A DNA stretch of 37,252 nucleotides from Caldibacillus thermoamylovorans (lineage in GTDB: Bacteria; Bacillota; Bacilli; Bacillales; Caldibacillaceae). The DNA is taken from contig NZ_CCRF01000001.1 of the NCBI RefSeq assembly GCF_000751775.1, positions 1 through 37,252 of the forward strand. The letters are read 5' to 3'. The number at the start of each line of letters is the position of its first letter. The first letter of the stretch is position 1. Positions 21,975-30,898 of the stretch are shown here, piece after piece. Below the pieces are notes generated by a model, which worked only from the letters and a program-made list of their open reading frames with translations, had not been told where the DNA came from and ran no database searches. A program made the translations under genes and the position numbers.

Positions 21975-23666
21975 ATGCCTTATCAAGCATTGTATCGTGT
22001 ATGGCGGCCACAAATTTTTGAAGATGTAGTTGGACAACAGCATGTAACAAAAACATTACAAAATGCCCTCTTACAACAAAAAATTTCTCATGCCTATTTA
22101 TTTACCGGACCTAGGGGAACAGGAAAAACAAGTGCCGCAAAAATTTTAGCAAAGGCAGTGAATTGTCCGAATAGGGAAGCGGCAGAGCCTTGTAATGAAT
22201 GTTCTATTTGTAAGAGCATCACGGATGGATCAAATCCGGATGTAATCGAAATCGACGCTGCATCCAATAATGGTGTTGAAGAAATTCGTGATATTCGCGA
22301 TAAAGTCAAATATACACCGAACATGTCTACGTTCAAGGTATATATTATAGATGAAGTTCATATGTTATCCATTGGTGCGTTTAACGCATTGCTAAAAACT
22401 TTAGAGGAACCGCCAAAGCATGTAATTTTCATATTAGCGACTACGGAACCCCATAAAATACCGTTAACGATTATATCCCGGTGTCAACGTTTTGATTTTA
22501 AGCGGATTTCTCCCCCAAAAATTGCTGAGCATATGGGTTCTATTATTAACGACTATGGGTATGAATATGATCAACAAGCATTGGAACTGATAGCAAGAGC
22601 TTCTGATGGCGGGATGCGGGATGCGTTAAGTTTACTGGACCAAACCATTTCCTTCAGTCAAGGAAGAATAAGTATTGAAGATGCACTCGTCATAACGGGT
22701 TCTGTATCACAACAAATATTACATCAAATTGCCGGTTCGATTCTTGAAAAAAATCCGCAAGCAGCATTAACTTTTTTACATACATTATTAGGAGAGGGAA
22801 AAGATCCGGTCCGAATTATTGAAGATATGATTCAATATTTCCGGGATATACTTGTATACAAAAATTCCCCGGGTACGCAAGATTTTTTGGAACGTGTAAT
22901 TGTCGATGAAGATTTTCAAAGATTGGCGGAACAATTTGATTCTGATGAAATTTATGAAATCATTAATAGGTTTAATCAAGTTCAACAAGAAATGAAATGG
23001 ACAAATCATCCTAAAATTATTCTGGAAGTTTGTTTTGTCCAGTTATGCCAAGCAAACTTTCGAAATCAACAAGCAGCTGTTTCCTCTGATTTGATTACAC
23101 AACTACAAGAGAAAATTGCTTACCTGGAAGATCAAATTCAGCAATTGCAAGTACAAGGCATTAGTGAAGGACAAACATCAGAGGAAAGTAATAACAAGCA
23201 AAAACAAACAAAGACAGTTAAGCATACATTTAAAGCTCCGGTTGGTAAAATAGAAAATGTATTAGCAAATGCGACAAAGCAAAATTTGCAACAAATCAAA
23301 AACAACTGGGGGTCGATTTTGGAAAACTTGAAGAAGTCACATGCTGCATTGTTAAATGATGCTGAACCAGTTGCCGCGTCATCCCAAGGCTGTGTAATTA
23401 AATTCAAATATGAAATTCATTGTCAAATGGCAATAAATAATGGAGAATTTATTAGTACATTAACTAGTTTGTTTCAAAAAGTTACAGGACATCCAATAGA
23501 AGTAATTGGTGTTCCCGAAAATCAGTGGCTGGAAATCCGTCAGTCTTTTTTAAATGAACATCGAGACCTTGTTAAAGATCAAAAGAAATCGGACAATAGC
23601 GGAGACCCCCTGATAGATGAAGCAATTAAATTATTTGGTGAAGATTTACTGGAAATAAGAGATTAA
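21975..23666 (+). CDS. dnaX: DNA polymerase III subunits gamma/tau
   Basis: DnaX is the motor of the clamp loader and the scaffold that joins polymerase cores and helicase. From ATG 21975 the protein is 563 residues, the same as B. subtilis DnaX. It shows Walker A GPRGTGKT at 45-52, a zinc cluster with CPN...CNECSIC, Walker B with YIIDEVHML, and sensor 1 LATTEP. The clamp-loader domains end near 365; the rest is a charged linker and a C-terminal tau domain ending [17 protein letters not shown] at 21957-21964 supports the ATG over an in-frame TTG at 21951. A TATAAT at 21872-21877 may drive it. yaaK follows 16 bp later. Confidence 0.97.
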   Translation: MPYQALYRVWRPQIFEDVVGQQHVTKTLQNALLQQKISHAYLFTGPRGTGKTSAAKILAKAVNCPNREAAEPCNECSICKSITDGSNPDVIEIDAASNNGVEEIRDIRDKVKYTPNMSTFKVYIIDEVHMLSIGAFNALLKTLEEPPKHVIFILATTEPHKIPLTIISRCQRFDFKRISPPKIAEHMGSIINDYGYEYDQQALELIARASDGGMRDALSLLDQTISFSQGRISIEDALVITGSVSQQILHQIAGSILEKNPQAALTFLHTLLGEGKDPVRIIEDMIQYFRDILVYKNSPGTQDFLERVIVDEDFQRLAEQFDSDEIYEIINRFNQVQQEMKWTNHPKIILEVCFVQLCQANFRNQQAAVSSDLITQLQEKIAYLEDQIQQLQVQGISEGQTSEESNNKQKQTKTVKHTFKAPVGKIENVLANATKQNLQQIKNNWGSILENLKKSHAALLNDAEPVAASSQGCVIKFKYEIHCQMAINNGEFISTLTSLFQKVTGHPIEVIGVPENQWLEIRQSFLNEHRDLVKDQKKSDNSGDPLIDEAIKLFGEDLLEIRD

Positions 23667-23682
23667 CATTGGAGGTAAAATT

Positions 23683-24003
23683 ATGCGTGGAATGGGAAAT
23701 ATGCAAAATATGATGAAACAAATGCAAAAAATGCAAAAGAAAATGGCAGAAGCACAAGAAAAATTAGGTGAAGAAAGAATTGAAGGAACTGCAGGCGGTG
23801 GAGCCGTATCTGTCGTTATTTCTGGACATAAAGAGGTATTGGAAGTAAAGATAGATGAAGCAGTTGTTGATCCCGAAGATATTGAAACACTTCAAGACTT
23901 GATAGTTATCGCTACAAACGATGCATTGACAAAAGCGGACGAACTGACTTCCCGAACAATGGGACAATTTACCAAAGGTTTGAACATCCCTGGTCTATTT
24001 TAA
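23683..24003 (+). CDS. yaaK: Nucleoid-associated protein YaaK (YbaB/EbfC family)
   Basis: This small DNA-binding dimer of the YbaB/EbfC family is almost always encoded between dnaX and recR. The 106-residue protein opens with the Met/Gln/Lys-rich helix [20 protein letters not shown] and carries the family core [20 protein letters not shown] and the C-terminal [19 protein letters not shown]. The length equals the B. subtilis homologue (107). GGAGG at 23671-23675 precedes the ATG. It is in an operon with dnaX and probably recR. Confidence 0.96.
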   Translation: MRGMGNMQNMMKQMQKMQKKMAEAQEKLGEERIEGTAGGGAVSVVISGHKEVLEVKIDEAVVDPEDIETLQDLIVIATNDALTKADELTSRTMGQFTKGLNIPGLF

Positions 24004-24100
24004 AGGAGAAGAAAGGTAGCAATACTGGTAAAAATGATGAATAAGTTAATTGCCTAACTCCTGATGGCCAGCGCTTTTCTTAATAGGAGGCCTAATTTGA

Positions 24101-24697
24101 ATGTATTATCCAGAACCGATTAGTAAGCTGATTGATAGCTTTATGAAACTTCCCGGAATTGGTCCGAAAACTGCTTCACGATTAGCCTTTTTTGTATTAA
24201 CAATGAAGGAAGAAACGGTATTGGATTTTGCTAAAGCACTTATCAATGCAAAAAGGGATTTGACATATTGTTCTGTTTGCGGTCATATTACGGATCGCGA
24301 ACCTTGTTATATTTGCAGTGATCAAAGTCGTGATCGCTCAGTTGTGTGCGTGGTTCAAGATTCTAAAGATGTAATCGCAATGGAAAAGATGAAGGAGTAT
24401 CATGGATTATATCATGTTTTGCAAGGTTCAATTTCTCCTATGGAAGGTGTTGGACCTGAAGATATTAACATCCCAAGTTTACTTAAAAGGCTCCAAAATG
24501 AAGAAATTAAAGAACTGATATTGGCTACGAATCCAAATATTGAAGGTGAAGCAACGGCAATGTATATATCAAAGTTAGTAAAACCGTCCGGTATTAAAGT
24601 TACTCGAATTGCTCATGGATTACCTGTGGGAGGAGATTTAGAATATGCGGATGAAGTAACATTGTCGAAAGCGCTTGAAGGAAGAAGAGAATTATAA
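24101..24697 (+). CDS. recR: Recombination mediator protein RecR
   Basis: RecR acts with RecO and RecF to load RecA at gaps. The 198-residue protein (198 in B. subtilis) has an N-terminal helix-hairpin-helix ([15 protein letters not shown]), a C4 zinc finger (Cys57, Cys60, Cys69, Cys72), a Toprim domain ([28 protein letters not shown]) and a C-terminal Walker-B-like end ([20 protein letters not shown]). AGGAGG at 24085-24090 precedes the ATG by ten bases. It follows yaaK after 97 bp. Confidence 0.97.
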   Translation: MYYPEPISKLIDSFMKLPGIGPKTASRLAFFVLTMKEETVLDFAKALINAKRDLTYCSVCGHITDREPCYICSDQSRDRSVVCVVQDSKDVIAMEKMKEYHGLYHVLQGSISPMEGVGPEDINIPSLLKRLQNEEIKELILATNPNIEGEATAMYISKLVKPSGIKVTRIAHGLPVGGDLEYADEVTLSKALEGRREL

Positions 24698-24974
24698 TAT
24701 TTTTTCTTTGTTAACGGAAAAATAAAGGTAAACGTCAATTTGTGGGGTTTTTCTTTATCCCCATTGATTGTAGGAAGTACACAATAAATAATGATCCCAC
24801 GTCTTTATGGCAATGCGGTGTGTGACCAATAGTGTTGTGATCCGAACCAATTGGCCTTTTGCAGTAAGTCCCTCTCCCATCCGGTTTCTTCATGAACTCG
24901 AATTTTAAGGTGGGCATTTGACTTGCTAATAAGAGTGGGATATAAAAAGGATTGATTTTTAAGGGGGAGTACAA

Positions 24975-25202
24975 GTGCTCTTTAAACGTAAAGGGTCACT
25001 AAAAAGGGAATATGATAATAAGCTTTTGTTTCAAATAGAAGAATTAAAACAGAAATGGAAAAATGAAAAAAGTCTGTACGATAAATCTTTTGATATGAAT
25101 GATGATTTTAAGCACCAGGTGGAACTTACAGAATTGAAGTATTTATACTTATTTAGGGAAGCCAAGGCCAGGCAATTAAAAATATTTGATAAAAATAAGT
25201 GA
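24975..25202 (+). CDS. yaaL: DUF2508 family protein YaaL
   Basis: A 75-residue, highly charged, helical protein of unknown function, located between recR and bofA as in B. subtilis (74 residues). The family pattern is a basic N-terminus (MLFKRKGSLKREYDNKLL), a coiled-coil-like middle and an end with LTELKYLYLFREAKAR. It has no cysteines and no membrane segment. The start is GTG 24975 after an AAGGGGG site at 24961-24966. The 277-bp gap before it holds an imperfect hairpin at about 24736-24772 but no gene. A terminator follows directly. Confidence 0.88.
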   Translation: MLFKRKGSLKREYDNKLLFQIEELKQKWKNEKSLYDKSFDMNDDFKHQVELTELKYLYLFREAKARQLKIFDKNK

Positions 25203-25206
25203 TATG

Positions 25207-25264
25207 AAAAGAACCGTTTTCTTTTAGGGATTATGTAACCTAAATAGGTAATGGTTCTTTTTTT
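25207..25264 (+). terminator. Rho-independent terminator after yaaL
   Basis: AAAAGAACCGTT (25207-25218) pairs with AATGGTTCTTTT (25250-25261) with one G-U, enclosing an inner TTAGG/CCTAA hairpin, and ends in a T run. Confidence 0.8.
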
Positions 25265-25320
25265 GTGGATTTCAACATAAATATTTTAATGGTACAAGCA
25301 TTAATTTACGGAGGGATTAT

Positions 25321-25584
25321 ATGGAGCCTTCATTAGTAATTGGAATTATCGGAGGAATAATTGTGCTTCTCCTATTATTTGGTACACCGCTGAAATTATT
25401 TCGCTTTTTTGGTCAAAGTATTATAAAAATATTGATTGGTGCTTTATTATTATTTTTTCTTAATGCGTTCGGCAGTAATTTCGGTATCCATGTACCTATC
25501 AATTTAATTACAGCAACAGTTTCAGGGTTTTTAGGAATACCCGGTGTATGTGCGCTTACTGTCATTCAATTATGGATTATTTAA
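25321..25584 (+). CDS. bofA: Pro-sigma-K processing inhibitor BofA
   Basis: BofA is a membrane protein of the forespore outer membrane that, with SpoIVFA, holds the protease SpoIVFB inactive until the forespore signal arrives, so timing sigma-K activation. The 87-residue product has the exact B. subtilis length, with hydrophobic segments at about 5-22 and 33-50 and a hydrophobic C-terminal half carrying the family region NAFGSNFGIHVPINLITATV and GFLGIPGVCALTVIQL. GGAGGGATT at 25311 precedes the ATG. A mother-cell (sigma-E) promoter is expected, but I could not define one with confidence. Confidence 0.95.
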   Translation: MEPSLVIGIIGGIIVLLLLFGTPLKLFRFFGQSIIKILIGALLLFFLNAFGSNFGIHVPINLITATVSGFLGIPGVCALTVIQLWII

Positions 25585-25947
25585 GCCCATATTCCATATA
25601 TGACTAAGATTGATAAAACTATCCTGTTATAGACATTTTTACGTAATTGGTCGATAAATCAGTCTATAACGGGAATGAACGAAATCGGGGGAATTTTTGT
25701 GTGAGTTTGACAAACAATTGATTACTTGATAGTATAGAAAGGTCGTTAAATTAGGAACTTGAAAACAGAACAAGACAAAGCGGTGCGGATGTATTACGAC
25801 CTTTCTAAAGGAATGGAAGACGAAAGCGACTCGAGGTACTGCTGACGAAGCGTTCCTTATGTCCAACGACGTACGGACTGGCCTATGAAAAGCGCAACGT
25901 TCTGTAATAACGCCGGCAACTTTGAAGGCGCAATAAATATTGAATAT
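25585..25947 (+). other. Leader remnant of a second gutted rRNA operon (rrnA position)
   Basis: This stretch holds no believable gene and no 16S sequence. It has a 12-bp inverted repeat (25623-25634 with 25662-25673), an rRNA-type promoter at 25707-25735, and at 25758-25782 the box CTTGAAAACAGAACAAGACA, which resembles a leader/spacer box of Bacillus rRNA operons. The segment just before tRNA-Ile (GAAGGCGCAATAAATATTGA) looks like the end of a 16S-tRNA spacer. In B. subtilis, bofA is followed by rrnA, so position agrees. 16S has been removed cleanly. Confidence 0.65.
25707..25735 (+). promoter_or_regulatory. rRNA-type promoter before the tRNA-Ile/Ala remnant
   Basis: TTGACA (25707-25712), a 17-bp spacer and TAGTAT (25730-25735). 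The -35 is perfect and the -10 matches four of six, so it may have weakened. Confidence 0.6.
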
Positions 25948-26021
<74 letters not shown>

Positions 26022-26096
26022 TCATATTCATAATAAAATTTGGGGCACGTCATCTCTAAGTTTTTGCGAGTCAATACCAGTTTTAAATAAATAGCC

Positions 26097-26169
26097 GGGG
26101 CCTTAGCTCAGCTGGGAGAGCGCCTGCTTTGCACGCAGGAGGTCAGCGGTTCGTCCCCTCTAGGCTCCA
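26097..26169 (+). pseudogene. Damaged tRNA-Ala (TGC) gene
   Basis: The acceptor stem with the G3-U70 alanine identity pair, the D arm, and the anticodon arm with TGC are intact. The T arm is not: the loop reads TTCGTCC instead of TTCGATC, losing the near-universal A58, and the 3' strand reads CCTCT instead of CCGCT, giving a C-U mismatch. The CCA tail is also gone (TTA follows). It lies 75 bp after tRNA-Ile, wider than usual. It is probably a pseudogene, since A58 is needed for T-loop folding. Confidence 0.75.
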
Positions 26170-26224
26170 TTAAACGAAAATAAACTAATTACGAAATTAC
26201 GTGGTCGCAAGCTAGGAATAGTAA

Positions 26225-26339
26225 GTTTGGGCATGATGAAGAAAAAGTTACCAACGGACACATTCTGAACTCGGAAGCTAAATTTCTTTAGCCTTGATGT
26301 AGGGAATATACCCTTAGCGAGAGCAGGACGTTGCCGGAC
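26225..26339 (+). pseudogene. Decayed 5S rRNA of the rrnA remnant
   Basis: About 115 nt align along the full length with the intact 5S at 12426-12542. The conserved 3' half (GCGAGAGCAGGACGTTGCCGG) and GAACTCGGAAGCTAA are recognisable, while the CACCCGTTCCC segment and helix I are degraded. The spacer before it keeps GTCGCAAGCTAG (about 26203-26214), shared with the pre-5S spacer of the other operon (GTCGCAAGCCAG). Only 55 bp separate it from the tRNA-Ala remnant, so 23S is gone. It is probably non-functional, although a divergent functional 5S cannot be ruled out from sequence alone. Confidence 0.75.
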
Positions 26340-26344
26340 ATATA

Positions 26345-26374
26345 AGGGACAGTGGATTTTCACTGTCCTTTTTT
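26345..26374 (+). terminator. rRNA operon terminator after decayed 5S
   Basis: GGACAGTG (26347-26354) pairs with CACTGTCC (26361-26368), followed by six T residues. The stem core matches the terminator after the intact 5S. Confidence 0.88.
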
Positions 26375-26375
26375 G

Positions 26376-26507
26376 TACGTTAAGAAAGTATAAATTTCCA
26401 GCAAAGAAGCGAATTCGACGTAGTTGGAAATTTTAAGAATGAAGTATAAGTGCTCTTGCGGCTTTGCCATCGCCAAAAGGCTCGGCAGTCGCCAAGTTTT
26501 CTTTAAA
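26376..26507 (+). repeat. 132-bp dispersed repeat, copy 1
   Basis: Begins TACGTTAAGAAAG and ends GTTTTCTTTAAA. By eye it matches copy 2 at 33428-33559 with four substitutions and no gap. It contains an 8-bp inverted repeat, AAATTTCC with GGAAATTT, around GCGAATTCGACGTAG, and a CTCGGCAGTCGCCAAG hairpin near the end that is perfect (GCCGAG) only in copy 2. It starts two bases after the T run of the rRNA terminator. There is no reading frame of note. The rest of the gap to csfB (26508-26844) is AT-rich and holds only a 12-bp direct repeat, CGAACCCTATTC, at 26596 and 26647. Confidence 0.9.
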
Positions 26508-26844
26508 TGAAAGAATAAAATTTGGAAAAAATTTTTTGAAATGGACTCAACTTGATTAACATTCATTTTATGTTGGAACGTTCAATTTTTGACAACGAAC
26601 CCTATTCACGCAGACACTTTTGGTGAGATGCACTCATTTTAGTCGGCGAACCCTATTCTCATCGAAAATTTTTACCCCGATCCGACCTTTTTTGTTTTAC
26701 CTTTTTACCTGGCGTTGAATAAGGCAAACAATTCTCCACATAAAATATATATAACGGACAATTAGCTAGAAAAATTGATTTCATAATGATAAATTGAATA
26801 ATTTCTAGGTTAAGAGGGCATAATGCATATATGGAGGTGGAGGA

Positions 26845-27036
26845 ATGATGGAAAAACTGAATGGGGAAACTTGTATTATTTGTGAGCAACAGAAGCAAAA
26901 TGGATTTCATTTATATACATCATTTATTTGTATTGATTGTGAAAGAGAGATGGTTCAGACAGATACAGATCATCCGCTTTATAAATTTTATTTACAACAA
27001 TTAAGTAAAGTGAGTCAAAAACAAATATTATCTTAG
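26845..27036 (+). CDS. csfB: Anti-sigma factor CsfB (Gin)
   Basis: CsfB, made in the forespore under sigma-F, binds and holds sigma-G (and sigma-E) inactive until engulfment is complete. The 63-residue protein has the defining four-cysteine zinc site, Cys10-x2-Cys13 and Cys29-x2-Cys32 (CIICEQ and CIDCERE), then a helix with the conserved HPLYKFYLQQL. Length is about that of the B. subtilis protein. GGTGGAGG at 26833-26840 precedes ATG 26845; the next codon is also ATG. It lies between the rrnA position and tmk, but xpaC, yaaN and yaaO, which separate csfB from tmk in B. subtilis, are missing. Confidence 0.92.
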   Translation: MMEKLNGETCIICEQQKQNGFHLYTSFICIDCEREMVQTDTDHPLYKFYLQQLSKVSQKQILS

Positions 27037-27111
27037 AAAAATAAAAAAGCAGATTAATCCTTAATTTTAGATTTCACTGTATAGTAGATTATACTTTAAT
27101 TGTAATCAAAT

Positions 27112-27138
27112 AAACGCTTGGAGATGTTCCAAGCGTTT
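27112..27138 (+). terminator. Terminator after csfB
   Basis: AAACGCTTGGA (27112-27122) pairs perfectly with TCCAAGCGTTT (27128-27138). The following tract is only moderately T-rich. Confidence 0.65.
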
Positions 27139-27171
27139 CACTTATTTTATAAAAATAATTTGATCAAAAAA

Positions 27172-27199
27172 TTGATGTTTGCCCTTATTGATGTATACT
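27172..27199 (+). promoter_or_regulatory. Promoter of the tmk operon
   Basis: TTGATG (27172-27177), a 16-bp spacer and TATACT (27194-27199). Confidence 0.6.
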
Positions 27200-27246
27200 T
27201 GAATTATTAATATAAACATAGTTTGTTTTATAGGTGGAGGAGTCAT

Positions 27247-27882
27247 ATGGTAAAGGGTACGTTCATCACAGTTGAAGGTCCTGATGGTGCAGGAAAGACA
27301 ACTGTTTTAAATATAATTGCGGAAGAATTGGCGGCTGAAGGTTATCCTATTGTGCAGACAAGAGAACCCGGTGGAAGCCCCATTGCTGAAAAAATTCGGC
27401 AAATCGTTTTAGATAAAAAACATACGGAAATGGACCCGAGGACAGAGGCGTTACTTTATGCTGCTGCAAGGAGACAACATTTAATAGAAAAAATCATTCC
27501 TGCATTAGAAAAAGGAAATATTGTTTTATGTGATCGATTCATTGATGCTTCAATTGTATATCAAGGTTTCGCAAGGAAAATTGGCATTGATGAAGTTTTG
27601 AAGATTAATCGTTTTGCCATTGAAAATACGATGCCTGATTTAACAATTTACTTTGATATAGAACCGAAAATCGGCTTGGAACGAATTCAAAAACATCGTC
27701 AAGGGGAAATGAATCGACTTGATTTAGAAACAATGGAGTTTCATAAAATGGTGAGAGAAGGATATTTGCAATTATTAGATCGGTTTCCCGACAGGATTAA
27801 GAAAGTTATGGCCGATCGACCGATTGAAGAGGTTAAAACAGAGGCAAAAAAATTAATTCTTTCACTGTTAGTAAAAAGATAA
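27247..27882 (+). CDS. tmk: Thymidylate kinase
   Basis: Tmk phosphorylates dTMP to dTDP for DNA synthesis. The 211-residue protein (212 in B. subtilis) has the P-loop GPDGAGKT at 11-18, the DR(x) motif in CDRFIDASIVYQG, TREPGG for dTMP phosphate binding, and the lid region HRQGEMNRLD. ATG 27247 follows AGGTGGAGGA at 27232-27241; an in-frame upstream start would lie before that site. It heads the cluster tmk-darA-yaaR-holB-ricT-yabA, the same order as in B. subtilis. Confidence 0.97.
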   Translation: MVKGTFITVEGPDGAGKTTVLNIIAEELAAEGYPIVQTREPGGSPIAEKIRQIVLDKKHTEMDPRTEALLYAAARRQHLIEKIIPALEKGNIVLCDRFIDASIVYQGFARKIGIDEVLKINRFAIENTMPDLTIYFDIEPKIGLERIQKHRQGEMNRLDLETMEFHKMVREGYLQLLDRFPDRIKKVMADRPIEEVKTEAKKLILSLLVKR

Positions 27883-27965
27883 CAATCCCGGTGGAAAATA
27901 TTTTTTAACAGAAACGGATTCTAAACATAAATTATAATTAAGGCTAATGCCCAATTTTGGAATAA

Positions 27966-28397
<432 letters not shown>

Positions 28398-28404
28398 AAA
28401 TCAG

Positions 28405-28439
28405 GCAATCGGGGGTCCGGTTGCTTTCATTCTATTTTG
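28405..28439 (+). terminator. Possible attenuating hairpin after darA
   Basis: GCAATCGG (28405-28412) pairs with CCGGTTGC (28417-28424) over a four-base loop, followed by a T-rich but interrupted tract. It could reduce read-through into yaaR. Confidence 0.5.
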
Positions 28440-28499
28440 AGTACGTGACCTCCTTTTGAAGGCAATACGTTTTGGGGTCGTTTGTAAGGGGGAATCAAT

Positions 28500-28940
28500 T
28501 TGAAAGTTAATCAAAATCTTCATCTTTCACCGGAGTCGCTTCAAAAAGATATAAAGTTTCAAGGGCAAGGAAGCATAAACTTTCAAGAACTAATAAAAAT
28601 GCAGAATGAAAAATTACAATCAGGAAATCTCCATGCGCTACTATCAGAAATCGAGAAAGCCGGAGATCGTTTAGCAAAATCGCGAAACTTTCGAGATTTA
28701 ACCAAATATAAAAATTTGATCCAAAATTTTATTAAAGAAGCGGTCAATTTAGGAATCGGATTAAAGAAATCAAATACGTGGGACAGCGGAGGTCAAAGTC
28801 GCATTTTGCAAATCATTGAAAAAATAGATAAAAAAATTATCGAGTTAACCGATGAAATTTTAACAAAGGAAACGGAAAATATAAAAATTTTAAGTATTAT
28901 CGGGGAAATAAAAGGATTAATTGTCAATTTATATACATGA
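28500..28940 (+). CDS. yaaR: DUF327 family protein YaaR
   Basis: A 146-residue, largely helical protein of the YaaR/DUF327 family, function unknown, conserved between darA and holB in bacilli. Typical segments are INFQELIKMQNEKLQ, LHALLSEIEKAGDRLAKSR and a middle region LIQNFIKEAVNLGIGLKKS. Length matches the B. subtilis protein (146). The start is TTG 28500 with AAGGGGGA at 28486-28493. No signal peptide, cysteines or membrane segment. Confidence 0.93.
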   Translation: MKVNQNLHLSPESLQKDIKFQGQGSINFQELIKMQNEKLQSGNLHALLSEIEKAGDRLAKSRNFRDLTKYKNLIQNFIKEAVNLGIGLKKSNTWDSGGQSRILQIIEKIDKKIIELTDEILTKETENIKILSIIGEIKGLIVNLYT

Positions 28941-29041
28941 TGAATTGACAAGTAAATCCAGCTCCAACCGATTACTTGATATACTTAAAAAATATTTTTT
29001 AAAAATAACTGCACCACATAAAAAATGTAAGAGGGAAAAAT

Positions 29042-30043
29042 ATGAGTGATTTAAATGTAAGGACTTGGGATGAATTAGAAAAATACCAACCAACCGTCAT
29101 GAAGATGCTCAAACAAATAATAATAAAAAATCGGATCGCTCATGCTTACCTTTTTGAAGGGATGAAAGGGACGGGAAAAAAAGAAATCGGCTTATTACTC
29201 GCAAAAGCTTTATTTTGTGAACAGCCCTTTGAAGGATATAAACCATGTGAAAACTGCCCCCAATGTAAGCGAATCAATCACGGGAATCACCCAGACATCC
29301 ATTTGGTCGAGCCTGACGGGAATTCAATTAAAAAAGAACAAATATATTTTTTACAACAGGAATTTTCAAAAAAAGCGGTAGAGTCGAATCGAAAATTTTA
29401 TATGATTATTCATGCTGATAAAATGACGACAAATGCAGCCAATAGCTTACTAAAATTTCTGGAAGAGCCCGGACAAAATACAACAGCCATTTTAGTAACC
29501 GAACAAATACAAAAAATATTACCGACTATTTTTTCCAGATGCCAACATATTACTTTTTATCCATTACCGAAACCGGAACTCATTAAAGCGTTAATCAATC
29601 ACGGGGTTAAGAAGGATCGTGCTCCTTTACTTGCCAATTTAACAAACAGTCTGGACGAAGCATTACAAATGAATGAAGACCAATGGTTTTTACAAGCCAG
29701 AGATTTAGTGTTAAAATTATATGAAATCAAGACGAAACAAACGATTATGGATACGCTCCTGTTTTTGCAGACAGACTGGTTGCCGCTGTTTAAATCAAGG
29801 GAGCAGATCGATGTCGGTCTGGACATGTTACTCTTTATCTATAAAGATTTACTATATATACAGTTAGAAAAAGTGACAGAAGTTGTCTATCCGGATTATT
29901 ACGCTGAATGGCAAAAGAATGCGCTTAAAGTATCCGGTAATCGGTTAACAGAACAAATCTCCCTTATTTTGGACGCAAAAAGGAGATTACAATCTAATGT
30001 CAATGGATTACTGTTAATGGAGCAGCTGATGATTAAGTTATAG
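29042..30043 (+). CDS. holB: DNA polymerase III subunit delta'
   Basis: HolB is the stator of the clamp loader that partners DnaX and HolA. The 333-residue protein (329 in B. subtilis) resembles DnaX domain I but has a modified P-loop, GMKGTGKKE at 40-48, with Lys in place of the final Thr/Ser; this fits a subunit that does not hydrolyse ATP. Cys59, Cys69, Cys72 and Cys75 form the zinc module, FLEEPGQNTTAILVTE follows, and SRCQ of sensor 1 is present. ATG 29042 follows AAGAGGGAAAA. The stop lies within the ribosome site of ricT, indicating translational coupling. Confidence 0.96.
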   Translation: MSDLNVRTWDELEKYQPTVMKMLKQIIIKNRIAHAYLFEGMKGTGKKEIGLLLAKALFCEQPFEGYKPCENCPQCKRINHGNHPDIHLVEPDGNSIKKEQIYFLQQEFSKKAVESNRKFYMIIHADKMTTNAANSLLKFLEEPGQNTTAILVTEQIQKILPTIFSRCQHITFYPLPKPELIKALINHGVKKDRAPLLANLTNSLDEALQMNEDQWFLQARDLVLKLYEIKTKQTIMDTLLFLQTDWLPLFKSREQIDVGLDMLLFIYKDLLYIQLEKVTEVVYPDYYAEWQKNALKVSGNRLTEQISLILDAKRRLQSNVNGLLLMEQLMIKL

Positions 30044-30056
30044 GAGGGATCAGCTT

Positions 30057-30884
30057 TTGTATAATGTTGTTGGTGTTCGCTTTAAGAAGGCGGGAAAAAT
30101 CTATTTCTTTGACCCGGATGGGATTGTCATTGAAAGAGGTCAGTTTGTCGTTGTCGAAACAGCAAGAGGAATTGAATTTGGAAATGTTGTGATTGCGAAT
30201 AAACTTGTTGATGAAGACGATGTTGTTCTGCCTTTAAAAAAAGTTCTCCGTGTTGCCGATGAAAAAGATTATCTCCAAGTTGAGGAAAACCGGAGTGCGG
30301 CAAAGGAAGCTTTCAATATTTGTATGCAAAAGATATCGGAGCATTCGCTTGAGATGAAACTTGTTGATGTGGAATATACATTTGATCGTAATAAAATTAT
30401 CTTTTATTTCACTGCAGAAGGTCGAGTAGATTTTCGTGAACTTGTGAAAGATTTAGCCGCTATTTTTAAAACGAGGATTGAACTTAGGCAGATTGGTGTT
30501 CGTGATGAGGCAAAAATGCTTGGTGGAATTGGACCGTGCGGAAGGATGCTATGCTGTTCAACATTTTTAGGTGACTTCGATCCGGTTTCAATTAAAATGG
30601 CAAAAGATCAAAATTTATCGTTGAATCCAACGAAGATCTCCGGCTTATGCGGAAGGCTTATGTGTTGCTTAAAGTATGAAAATGATGACTATGAAAATGC
30701 AAAAGAACAATTACCGGATTTAGGAGAATTTATTTATACTTCCCACGGCAACGGTAAAGTGGTCGGTTTGAATTTGGTAGAGCAAGTGATTCAAATTGAA
30801 TTGATGGAGCAAAATAAGGTCATTGAATATACGTTGGATGAAATGATTGAAGAAGGTGTAATTTCTTCTAAAGCCGCGGATTGA
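30057..30884 (+). CDS. ricT: RicT (YaaT), PSP1-domain Fe-S protein
   Basis: RicT forms, with RicA and RicF, an iron-sulphur complex that speeds RNase Y maturation of transcripts and supports sporulation and biofilm formation. The 275-residue protein has exactly the B. subtilis length and a PSP1 C-terminal domain. Cys161, Cys166 and Cys167 (GPCGRMLCC) and Cys198, Cys203 and Cys204 (GLCGRLMCC) are the clustered ligands. It starts at TTG 30057, with AGGAGGGA at 30042-30049 overlapping the holB stop. yabA follows 14 bp later. Confidence 0.97.
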   Translation: MYNVVGVRFKKAGKIYFFDPDGIVIERGQFVVVETARGIEFGNVVIANKLVDEDDVVLPLKKVLRVADEKDYLQVEENRSAAKEAFNICMQKISEHSLEMKLVDVEYTFDRNKIIFYFTAEGRVDFRELVKDLAAIFKTRIELRQIGVRDEAKMLGGIGPCGRMLCCSTFLGDFDPVSIKMAKDQNLSLNPTKISGLCGRLMCCLKYENDDYENAKEQLPDLGEFIYTSHGNGKVVGLNLVEQVIQIELMEQNKVIEYTLDEMIEEGVISSKAAD

Positions 30885-30898
30885 CGAGGTGGAACCAA

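Noticed and set aside
24698-24974. Possible gene or regulatory RNA between recR and yaaL
   Set aside because: Only an imperfect hairpin at about 24736-24772 and a minus-strand frame without ribosome site; nothing I can support.
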